Shown one piece after another: positions 33,785 through 45,800 of a DNA stretch of 64,000 nucleotides (within the stretch, counting starts at the first letter, position 1; every line of letters starts with the position of its first letter). A program made the translations under genes and the position numbers. The stretch is from Arenicola marina (Eukaryota > Annelida > Polychaeta > Arenicolidae): positions 2,604,496 to 2,668,495 of the forward strand of contig OZ025265.1 of the NCBI GenBank assembly GCA_964019135.1. The letters run 5' to 3'. The notes beneath the pieces were generated by a model, which saw only the letters and a list, made by a program, of their open reading frames with translations, was not told where the DNA came from and ran no database searches.

Positions 33785-33893
33785 ATCATTGTGAAAGTAT
33801 GTAACCTTAGATGATCTATGGATCAATTTGCCATAGATAGTGATGAAGATAGTGACACCTACCTGACTAATAATATGGCAAAGCAAATTGAAG
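33785..33893 (+). CDS. SLC15A1/SLC15A2: Transporter exon 1 (5' leader and probable start)
   Basis: The acceptor TTATATTTTCAG ends at 33784, so at least one non-coding exon lies upstream. ATG at 33818 begins MDQFAIDSDEDSDTYLTNNM and runs to donor GTAAAT, ending in phase 1. The acidic, disordered N-terminus fits a cytosolic tail. The alternative start is the ATG at 34492 in exon 3. Confidence 0.6.
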
Positions 33894-36800
33894 GTAAATT
33901 GTTCACAAAGTGACAACTTATGTTATGGATCTGTCACAGTGTTTCTAAGTGTTAAACATATATATAATTAAGTTTATATTGATTCCTATCTACACTTATT
34001 CTGACTTTACAAATAATTTTAACAAACTTTATATGATTTCATCTTGTTCAATATATTAAGCTTAGTTTTCTGGTTTTGTTCTGTTTCTTTCACTTGAAAG
34101 CAGCAATAATTTCTATTTACATAAGGAATACATATATAGCTTGAAACGTTGTATCTTGACTTACACAATTTTCTATTCGTGTCATCCAGGGAAGGGTTTG
34201 CTGAAAGAAGGTGCAATGGTAGATATATATGTTAAATGCTTAACTTTATCAGAAAGTCTTCCACCACTGCAGTAGAAATGACTTTAATGAAGTTGTACCA
34301 GATGTGTTACGTTTTCAAGTGTATAATGCTATTCTTGTACCAATTAAATGCATTACCAAATGTACTATAATTCAGTGACTTGAGATTGTAAATATTGCAC
34401 TTGTTTAGCATTATGCCCATTGTAAACTTTTAACAAATATAAGGATATAAGGATAAGGAACTGTCTAATAAATTAATTTTCATTTTAGAATATGGCAACT
34501 GATCAGAAGAAGTACCCGAAAGGGATATTTTTCATTGTTGGCAATGAATTCTGCGAGCGATTCTCTTACTATGGGATGAGAGGTAGGCCAGTAATCATTA
34601 ACTCTCACTATGGAATGAAAGATAGGCTGGTAATTATTGTCTTACAGTGGAGTGAATCATCTACAGTTACCATGAGATGAGAGATGTGAGATGAGGAATG
34701 GGTTACCAATGGGCACCTCGTCTTAATTTGTATTAACTTTGTCAGGTATGATTTTGTTAACCACCCAGTAGGTGTTTACCTAATGTAGATGAGTTTACTT
34801 CTAGTTTTATCAGCTCTATTGCACTGATTAAGATAATGGTTGAATTGTAGACAATGCCTTTGCGACTTGCTTTCCAGCCATTTTGGTGATTTACCTGATG
34901 GACTGGCTGCAGTTTGACCGCAATCTGGCTACAGCAGTGTATCACACCTTCATTGTCCTCTGCTATTTCTCCCCATTGTTTGGGGCAGTTATCGCAGATG
35001 GTTACTGGGGAAAGTACAGGTAAATGATTCTTATACTAATGTAAACTTCCTTTATAAGATGCCTCAGCCTAGCCCTTAGAACAATAACAATATCACACTG
35101 CGAATGTCTTTACCACATGGTTTGGTTTATTTTTTTTAATGTGAAAACAATAGCTCTAACAAATTAGTTTCTGTTGTATTGTTGTCCCATGATTGTTTTA
35201 GATCAGTAACAATGATTTATTATTGTTAAATATTGCTCCTAATTTCAAAAAGAAATGTTTAAAGCCAAACGCCTGCTCATAATGATCTCTATTTGCAGGA
35301 CAATCCTCTACATTTCCATTATTTATGCTGTCGGGAACATCGTCATGGCTTTCACCTCCTTCCCACCTCCTGTCTGGTAAGGCAACCTATCAACGACTTA
35401 CATTTAATCATCGATTAAGTTCGAAATTTAATGTTTATTTTACCCGGAAGAGATGTATATTCAGTTTAACTGGTCCCAGTGTGATTTACCTGGCCCCAGT
35501 GTGATTTACCTGGCCCCAGTGTGATTTAACTGGTCCCAGTGTGGTTTAACTGGTCCCAGTGTGGTTTAACTGGCCCCAGTGTGGTTTAACTGGCCCCAGT
35601 ATGGTTTAACTGGCCCCCGTGTGGTTTAACTGGTCCCAGCGTAGTTTAACTGGCCCCAGTGTGGTTTAACTGGTCCCAGTGTAATTTCCCTGGCCCCAGT
35701 GTGGTTTAACTGGCCCCAGTGTGGTTTAACTGGCCCCAGTGTGGTTTAACTGACCCCCGTGTGGTTTAACTGGTCCCAGCGTAGTTTAACTGGCCCCAGT
35801 GTGGTTTAACTGGTCCCAGTGTAATTTACCTGGCCCCAGTGTGGTTTAACTGGTCCCAGTGTGATTTACCTGGCCCCAGTGTGGTTTAACTGGCCCCAGT
35901 ATGGTTTAACTGGCCCCCGTGTGGTTTAACTGGTCCCAGCGTAGTTTAACTGGCCCAAGTGTGGTTTAACTGGTCCCAGTGTAATTTCCCTGGCCCCAGT
36001 GTGGTTTAACTGGCCCCAGTGTGGTTTAACTGGCCCCAGTATGGTTTAACTGACCCCCGTGTGGTTTAACTGTTCCCAGCGTAGTTTAACTGGCCCCAGT
36101 GTGGTTTAGCTGGTCCCAGTGTAATTTACCTGGCCCCAGTGTGGTTTAACTAGTCCCAGTGTGATTTACCTGGCCCCAGTGTGGTTTAACTGGCCCCAGT
36201 GTGGTTTAACTGGGCCCAGTTTGGTTTAACTGGTCCCAGTGTGGTTTAACTGGCTCCAGTGTGGTTTAACTGGTCCCAATGTGGTTTACCTGGCCCCAGT
36301 GTGGTTTAACTGGCCCAAGTGTGGTTTAACTGGCCCAAGTGTGGTGTAACTGGCCCCAGTGTGGTTTAACTGGGCCCAGTGTGGTTTAACTGGCTCCAGT
36401 GTGGTTTAACTGGTCCCAATGTGGTTTACCTGGCCCCAGTGTGGTTTAACTGGCCCCAGTGTGGTTTAACTGGTCCCAGTGTGGCTCATAGTGCCCCAGT
36501 CTGGTTGAACTGGAATCAATCTTGCTCAACTACACTCGTTGCGGTTCATTTGTTACAGTTACAGTTGAAAGTTTTGTTGCATGTAGACCCATCATTGGCC
36601 TGCTGATGGTCGTAGTCCAGTCACTATGTTTTGCTGTGGGGTGGACCCATGTTTGACCGGCTGATGGTTATAGTCCAGTGACTTGTATGTTTTGCTGCAG
36701 GGTGGACCCATCATTGACCTGCTGATGGTTATAGTACAGTGACTGTTGTGTGTTTTGCTGCAGGGTGGACCCATCATTGACCTGCTGATGGTTATAGTCC

Positions 36801-39800
36801 AGTGACTTGTATGTTTTGCTGCAGGGTGGACCCATCATTGGCCTGCTGATGGTTATAGTCCAGTGACTATTGCATGTTTTGCTGCAGGGTGGACCCATCA
36901 TTGGCCTGCTGATGGTTATAGTCCAGTGACTATTGCATGTTTTGCTGCAGGGTGGACCCATCATTGGCCTGCTGATGGTTATAGTACAGTGACTGTTGTG
37001 TGTTTTGCTGCAGGGTGGACCCATCATTGACCTGCTGTTGGTTATAGTCCAGTGACTTGTATGTTTTGCTGCAGGGTGGACCCATCATTGACCTGCTGAT
37101 GGTCATAGTCCAGTGACTGTTGTGTGTTTTGCTGCGGGGTGGACCCATCATTGACCTGCTGATGGTTATAGTCCAGTGACTTTTATGTTTTGCTGCAGGG
37201 TGGACCCATCATTGACCTGCTGATGGTCATAGTCCAGTGACTGTTGTGTGTTTTGCTGCGGGGTGGACCCATCATTGACCTGCTGATGGTTATAGTCCAG
37301 TGACTTGTATGTTTTGCTGCAGGGTGGACCCATCATTGACCTGCTGATGGTTATAGTACAGTGACTGTTGTGTGTTTTGCTGCGGGGTGGACCCATCATT
37401 GACCTGCTGATGGTTATAGTCCAGTGACTTGTATGTTTTGCTGCAGGGTGGACCCATCATTGACCTGCTGATGGTCATAGTCCAGTGACTGTTGTGTGTT
37501 TTGCTGCGGGGTGGACCCATCATTGACCTGCTGATGGTTATAGTCCAGTGACTTGTATGTTTTGCTGCAGGGTGGACCCATCATTGACCTGCTGATGGTT
37601 ATAGTCCACTGACTGTATGTTTTGCTGCAGGGTGGACCCATCATTGGCCTGCTGATGGCCATAGTCCAGTGACTGTTGTGTGTTTTGCTGCAGGGTGGAC
37701 CCATCATTGACCTGCTGATGGTTATAGTCCAGTGACTTGTATGTTTCTCTGCAGGGTGGGGCCCATGATTGGTCTGCTGTTGGTTATAGTCCAGGGACTG
37801 TTGTATGTTTTGCTGCAGGGTGGACCCATCATTGGCCTGCTGATGGTTATAGTCCAGTGACTTGTATGTTTTGCTGCAGGGTGGACCCATCATTGACCTG
37901 CTGATGGTTATAGTACAGTGACTGTTGTGTGTTTTGCTGCAGGGTGGACCCATCATTGACCTGCTGATGGTTATAGTCCAGTGACTTGTATGTTTCTCTG
38001 CAGGGTGGACCCATCATTGACATGCTGATGGTTATAGTACAGTGACTGTTGTGTGTTTTGCTGCAGGGTGGACCCATCATTGACCTGCTGATGGTTATAG
38101 TCCAGTGACTTGTATGTTTTGCTGCAGGGTGGACCCATCATTGGCCTGCTGATGGTTATAGTCCAGTGACTATTGCATGTTTTGCTGCAGGGTGGACCCA
38201 TCATTGACCTGCTGATGGTCATAGTCCAGTGACTGTTGTGTGTTTTGATGCAGGGTGGACCCATCATTGACCTGCTGATGGTTATAGTCCAGTGACTTGT
38301 ATGTTTTGCTGCAGGGTGGACCCATCATTGACCTGCTGATGGTTATAGTCCAGTGATTGTTGTGTGTTTTGATGCAGGGTGGACCCATCATTGACATGCT
38401 GATGGTTATAGTCCAGTGACTTGTATGTTTCGCTGCAGGGTGGACCCATCATTGACTTGCTGATGGTTATAGTCCAGCGACTTGTATGTTTCGCTGCAGG
38501 GTGGACCCATCATTGACTTGCTGATGGTTATAGTCCAGCGACTTGTATGTTTCGCTGCAGGGTGGACCCATCATTGGCCTGCTGATGGTTATAGTCCAGT
38601 GATTTGTATGTTTTGCTGCAGGGTGGACCCATCATTGACCTGCTGATGGTCATAGTCCAGTGACTGTTGTGTGTTTTGATGCAGGGTGGACCCATCATTG
38701 ACCTGCTGATGGTTATAGTCCAGTGACTTGTATGTTTCGCTGCAGGGTGGACCCATCATTGACCTGCTGATGGTCATAGTCCAGTGACTGTTGTGTGTTT
38801 TGATGCAGGGTGGACCCATCATTGACCTGCTGATGGTTATGGTCCAGTGACTTGTATGTTTCGCTGCAGGGTGGACCCATCATTGGCCTGCTGATGGTTA
38901 TAGTCCAGTGACTGTTGTGTGTTTTGATGCAGGGTGGACCCATCATTGGCCTGCTGATGGTTATAGTCCAATGACTTGTATGTTTTGCTGCAGGGTGGAC
39001 CCATCATTGGCCTGCTGATGGTTATAGTCCAGTGACTTGTATGTTTTGCTGCAGGGTGGACCCATCATTGACCTGCTGATGGTCATAGTCCAGTGACTGT
39101 TGTGTGTTTTGATGCAGGGTGGACCCATCATTGACCTGCTGATGGTTATGGTCCAGTGACTTGTATGTTTCGCTGCAGGGTGGACCCATCATTGGCCTGC
39201 TGATGGTCATAGTCCAGTGACTGTTGTGTGTTTTGATGCAGGGTGGACCCATCATTGGCCTGCTGATGGTTATAGTCAAGTGACTTGTATGTTTTGCTGC
39301 AGGGTGGACCCATCATTGGCCTGCTGATGGTCGTAGTCCAGTGACTGTTGTGTGTTTTGATGCAGGGTGGACCCATCATTGCCCTGCTGATGGTTATAGT
39401 CCAGTGATTTGTATGTTTTGCTGCAGGGTGGACCCATCATTGGCCTGCTGATGGTTATAGTCCAGTGACTTGTATGTTTTGCTGCAGGGTGGACCCATCA
39501 TTGACCTGCTGATGGTCATAGTCCAGTGACTGTTGTGTGTTTTGATGCAGGGTGGACCCATCATTGGCCTGCTGATGGTTATAGTCCAGTGATTTGTATG
39601 TTTTGCTGCAGGGTGGACTCATCATTGGCCTGCTGATGGTTATAGTCCAGTGACTTGTATGTTTTGCTGCAGGGTAGACCCATCATTGACCTGCTGATGG
39701 TTATAGTCCAGTGACTTGTATGTTTCGCTGCAGGGTGGACCCATCATTGACCTGCTGATGGTCATAGTCCAGTGACTGTTGTGTGTTTTGATGCAGGGTG

Positions 39801-42800
39801 GACCCATCATTGACCTGCTGATGGTTATAGTCCAGTGACTTGTATGTTTCGCTGCAGGGTGGACCCATCATTGGCCTGCTGATGGTTATAGTCCAGTGAC
39901 TTGTATGTTTCTCTGCAGGGTGGGGCCCATGATTGGTCTGCTGATGGTCATAGTCCAGTGACTTGTATGTTTTGCTGCAGGGTAGACCCATCATTGACCT
40001 GCTGATGGTTATAGTCCAGTGACTTGTATGTTTTGCTGCAGGGTGGACCCATCATTGGCCTGCTGATGGCCATAGTCCAGTGACTTGTATGTTTTGCTGC
40101 AGGGTAGACCCATCATTGACCTGCTGATGGTTATAGTCCAGTGACTTGTATGTTTTGCTGCAGGGTGGACCCATCATTGGCCTGCTGATGGTTATAGTCC
40201 AGTGACTTGTATGTTTCGCTGCAGGGTGGACCCACCATTGGCCTGCTGATGGTTATAGTCCAGTGACTTGTATGTTTTGCTGCAGGGTGGACCCATCATT
40301 GACCTGCTGATGGTCATAGTCCAGTGACTGTTGTATGTTTTGATGCAGGGTGGACCCATCATTGACCTGCTGATGGTTATAGTCCAGTGACTTGTATGTT
40401 TCGCTGCAGGGTGGACCCATCATTGGCCTGCTGATGGTTATAGTCCAGTGACTTGTATGTTTTGCTGCAGGGTGGACCCATCATTGACCTGCTGATGGTT
40501 ATAGTCCAGTGACTGTTGCATGTTTTGCTGCAGGGTGGACCCATCATTGACCTGCTGATGGTTATAGTTCAGTCACTTGTATGTTTCGCTGCAGGGTGGA
40601 CCCATCATTGACCTGCTGATGGTCATAGTCCAGAGACTTGTATGTTTCGCTGCAGGGTGGACCCATCATTGGCCTGCTGATGGTTATAGTCCAGTGACTT
40701 GTATGTTTTGCTGCAGGGTGGACCCATCATTGGCCTGCTGATGGTCATAGTCCAGTGACTGTTGTATGTTTTGCTGCAGGGTGGACCCATTATTGACCTG
40801 CTGATGGTTATAGTCCAGTGACTTGTATGTTTCGCTGCAGGGTAGACCCATCATTGGCCTGCTGATGGTTATAGTCCAGTGACTTGTATGTTTCGCTGCA
40901 GGGTAGACCCATCATTGGCCTGCTGATGGTTATAGTCCAGTGACTTGTATGTTTTGCTGCAGGGTGGACCCATCATTGACCTGCTGATGGTCATAGTCCA
41001 GTGACTGTTGTGTGTTTTGCTGCAGGGTGGACCCATCATTGACCTGCTGATGGTCATAGTCCAGTGACTGTTGTGTGTTTTGCTGCAGGGTGGACCCATC
41101 ATTGACCTGCTGATGGTTATAGTTCAGTGACTTGTATGTTTCTCTGCAGGGTGGACCCATCATTGACCTGCTGATGGTTATAGTCCAGTGACTTGTATGT
41201 TTCTCTGCAGGGTGGACCCATCATGGACCTGCTGATGGTTATAGTTCAGTGACTTGTATGTTTCTCTGCAGGGTGGGGCCCATGATTGGTCTGCTGTTGG
41301 TTATAGTCCAGTGACTGTTGTGTGTTTTGCTGCAGGGTGGACCCATCATTGACCTGCTGATGGTTATAGTTCAGTGACTTGTATGTTTCTCTGCAGGGTG
41401 GGGCCCATCATTGGTCTGCTGTTGGTTATAGTCCAGTGACTGTTGTGTGTTTTGCTGCAGGGTGGACCCATCATTGACCTGCTGATGGTCATAGTCCAGT
41501 GACTGTTGTGTGTTTTGCTGCAGGGTGGACCCATCATTGACCTGCTGATGGTTATAGTTCAGTGACTTGTATGTTTCTCTGCAGGGTGGGGCCCATGATT
41601 GGTCTGCTGTTGGTTATAGTCCAGTGACTTGTATGTTTTGCTGCAGGGTGGACCCATCATTGACCTGCTGATGGTTATAGTCCAGTAACTTGTATGTTTC
41701 GCTGCAGGGTAGACCCATCATTGGCCTGCTGATGGTTATAGTCCGGTGACTTGTATGTTTTGATGCAGGGTGGACCCATCATTGACCTGCTGATGGTCAT
41801 AGTCCAGTGACTGTTGTGTGTTTTGCTGCAGGGTGGACCCATCATTGACCTGCTGATGGTTATAGTCCAGTGACTTGTATGTTTTGCTGCAGGGTGGACC
41901 CATCATTGATCTGCTGATGGTTATAGTCCAATGACTTGTATGTTTTGCTGCAGGGTGGACCCATCATTGACCTGCTGATGGCCATAGTCCAGTGACTGTT
42001 GTGCGTTTTGCTGCAAGGTGGACCCATCATTGACCTGCTGATGGTCATAGTCCAGTGACTGTTGTGTGTTTTGATGCAGGGTGGACCCATCATTGGCCTG
42101 CTGATGGTTATAGTCCAGTGATTTGTATGTTTTGCTGCAGGGTGGACTCATCATTGGCCTGCTGATGGTTATAGTCCAGTGACTTGTATGTTTTGCTGCA
42201 GGGTGGACCCATCATTGACCTGCTGATGGTTATAGTCCAGTGACTTGTATGTTTCGCTGCAGGGTGGACCCATCATTGACCTGCTGATGGTCATAGTCCA
42301 GTGACTGTTGTGTGTTTTGATGCAGGGTGGACCCATCATTGACCTGCTGATGGTTATAGTCCAGTGACTTGTATGTTTTGCTGCAGGGTAGACCCATCAT
42401 TGACCTGCTGATGGTTATAGTCCAGTGACTTGTATGTTTTGCTGCAGGGTGGACCCATCATTGACCTGCTGATGGTCATAGTCCAGTGACTGTTGTGTGT
42501 TTTGATGCAGGGTGGACCCATCATTGACCTGCTGATGGTCATAGTCCAGTGACTGTTGTATGTTTTGATGCAGGGTGGACTTATCATTGACCTGCTGATG
42601 GTTATAGTCCAGTGACTTGTATGTTTCGCTGCAGGGTGGACCCATCATTGGCCTGCTGATGGTTATAGTCCAGTGACTTGTATGTTTTGCTGCAGGGTGG
42701 ACCCATCATTGACCTGCTGATGGTTATAGTCCAGTGACTGTTGCATGTTTTGCTGCAGGGTGGACCCATCATTGACCTGCTGATGGTTATAGTTCAGTGA

Positions 42801-45800
42801 CTTGTATGTTTCGCTGCAGGGTGGACCCATCATTGACCTGCTGATGGTCATAGTCCAGTGACTTGTATGTTTCGCTGCAGGGTGGACCCATCATTGGCCT
42901 GCTGATGGTTATAGTCCAGTGACTGTTGTGTGTTTTGCTGCAGGGTGGACCCATCATTGACCTGCTGATGGTCATAGTCCAGTGACTGTTGTGTGTTTTG
43001 ATGCAGGGTGGACCCATCATTGACCTGCTGATGGTCATAGTCCAGTGACTGTTGTATGTTTTGATGCAGGGTGGACTTATCATTGACCTGCTGATGGTTA
43101 TAGTCCGGTGACTTGTATGTTTCGCTGCAGGGTGGACCCATCATTGGCCTGCTGATGGTTATAGTCCAGTGACTTGTATGTTTTGCTGCAGGGTGGACCC
43201 ATCATTGACCTGCTGATGGTTATAGTCCAGTGACTGTTGCATGTTTTGCTGCAGGGTGGACCCATCATTGACCTGCTGATGGTTATAGTTCAGTGACTTG
43301 TATGTTTCGCTGCAGGGTGGACCCATCATTGACCTGCTGATGGTCATAGTCCAGTGACTTGTATGTTTCGCTGCAGGGTGGACCCATCATTGGCCTGCTG
43401 ATGGTTATAGTCCAGTGACTTGTATGTTTTGCTGCAGGGTGGACCCATCATTGACCTGCTGATGGTCATAGTCCAGTGACTGTTGTGTGTTTTGATGCAG
43501 GGTGGACCCATCATTGACCTGCTGATGGTCATAGTCCAGTGACTGTTGTATGTTTTGCTGCAGGGTGGACCCATTATTGACCTGCTGATGGTTATAGTCC
43601 AGTGACTTGTATGTTTCGCTGCAGGGTAGACCCATCATTGGCCTGCTGATGGTTATAGTCCAGTGACTTGTATGTTTCGCTGCAGGGTAGACCCATCATT
43701 GGCCTGCTGATGGTTATAGTCCAGTGACTTGTATGTTTTGCTGCAGGGTGGACCCATCATTGACCTGCTGATGGTCATAGTCCAGTGACTGTTGTGTGTT
43801 TTGCTGCAGGGTGGACCCATCATTGACCTGCTGATGGTCATAGTCCAGTGACTGTTGTGTGTTTTGCTGCAAGGTGGACCCATCATTGACCTGCTGATGG
43901 TTATAGTTCAGTGACTTGTATGTTTCTCTGCAGGGTGGACCCATCATTGACCTGCTGATGGTTATAGTCCAGTGACTTGTATGTTTCTCTGCAGGGTGTG
44001 ACCCATCATGGACCTGCTGATGGTTATAGTTCAGTGACTTGTATGTTTCTCTGCAGGGTGGGGCCCATGATTGGTCTGCTGTTGGTTATAGTCCAGTGAC
44101 TGTTGTGTGTTTTGCTGCAGGGTGGACCCATCATTGACCTGCTGATGGTCATAGTCCAGTGACTGTTGTGTGTTTTGATGCAGGGTGGACCCATCATTGA
44201 CCTGCTGATGGTTATAGTTCAGTGACTTGTATGTTTCTCTGCAGGGTGGGGCCCATGATTGGTCTGCTGTTGGTTATAGTCCAGTGACTTGTATGTTTTG
44301 CTGCAGGGTGGACCCATCATTGACCTGCTGATGGTTATAGTCCAGTAACTTGTATGTTTCGCTGCAGGGTAGACCCATCATTGGCCTGCTGATGGTTATA
44401 GTCCGGTGACTTGTATGTTTTGATGCAGGGTGGACCCATCATTGACCTGCTGATGGTCATAGTCCAGTGACTGTTGTGTGTTTTGCTGCAGGGTGGACCC
44501 ATCATTGACCTGCTGATGGTTATAGTCCAGTGACTTGTATGTTTTGCTGCAGGGTGGACCCATCATTGATCTGCTGATGGTTATAGTCCAGTGACTTGTA
44601 TGTTTTGCTGCAGGGTGGACCCATCATTGACCTGCTGATGGCCATAGTCCAGTGACTGTTGTGCGTTTTGCTGCAAGGTGGACCCATCATTGACCTGCTG
44701 ATGGTTATAGTCCAGTGACTGTTGTGTGTTTTGATGCAGGGTGGACCCATTATTGACCTGCTGATGGTTATAGTCCAGTGACTGTTGTGTGTTTTGATGC
44801 AGGGTGGACCCATCATTGACCTGCTGATGGTTATAGTCCAGTGACTTGTATGTTTCTCTGCAGGGTGGGGCCCATGATTGGTCTGCTGTTGGTTATAGTC
44901 CAGGGACTGTTGTATGTTTTTGCTGCAGGGTGGACCCAGGATTGACCTGCTGATGGTTATAGTCTAGTGACTTGTATGTTTTGCTGCAGGGTGGGGCCCA
45001 TCATTGACCTGCCGGTGGTTATAGTCCAGTGACTTGTATGTTTTGCTGCAGGGTGGACCCATCATTGACCTGCTGGTGGTGTTAGTCCAGTGACTTGTAT
45101 GTTTTGCTGCAGGGTGGGGCCCATGATTGGTCTGCTGTTGATCGGACTGGGCACTGGGGGTATCAAGCCCTGTGTCAGCGCCTTTGGCGGTGACCAGTTT
45201 TCAGCGGATCAGGTAAGGCACAGAGGGTGAATATAATACACAGTTGAAGACCCCTAAATTGGTTAAAGTTAAGTATATGTAGTTTTGTGAGATATTTAAT
45301 TTATTTTGATATCAGATATCTTTAATATTATGTTTAAAAAACAACTCACTCTTCTTTCGTTCTGAAATCTCCTCATTAAAATCAAACTGTGGTTAAAATA
45401 AACTTTGGGTTAGTTAATTACATATAAGTGCCTTTACATTGTTCTTTTGTCTAGTGTAATCCACCTTGATCTATAACTCTTTAGGGACTGACATGTTAAT
45501 AAGCTTCCCTAAATATTATATATATTGGACTTTGTTGACATTCAGATTAAAGATGCACAAATATTTAATATATATACATGTATATAATACATTATGTAAT
45601 TTGAATCTGAATTAGCATTTCCATTATTGTTACCTTGATAAATAAATTGTGTATGCGGCTTACCTTCTGGAAAAAAACAATATATGTTGCTGAATGTTTA
45701 ATGTCTCGTGCAAAACTCTGCATTATTGGGGCCACCTATTGAGATTTACACCCATGTGCTACATTCAGGGGGTCGAGCTGAAGCAGTTCTTTTCGATCTT

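Noticed and set aside
35461..36490. 20-bp array as a further exon-edge array (GTGATTTACCTG is shared with exon 4)
   Set aside because: Only 12 nt match, they do not include a splice site, and the array does not touch exon 4.
36379..45000. Many minus-strand ORFs of 60-180 codons
   Set aside because: They are shadows of the 61/63-bp array. Two units together give 124 bp, which is not a multiple of 3, so the frames drift and stop.
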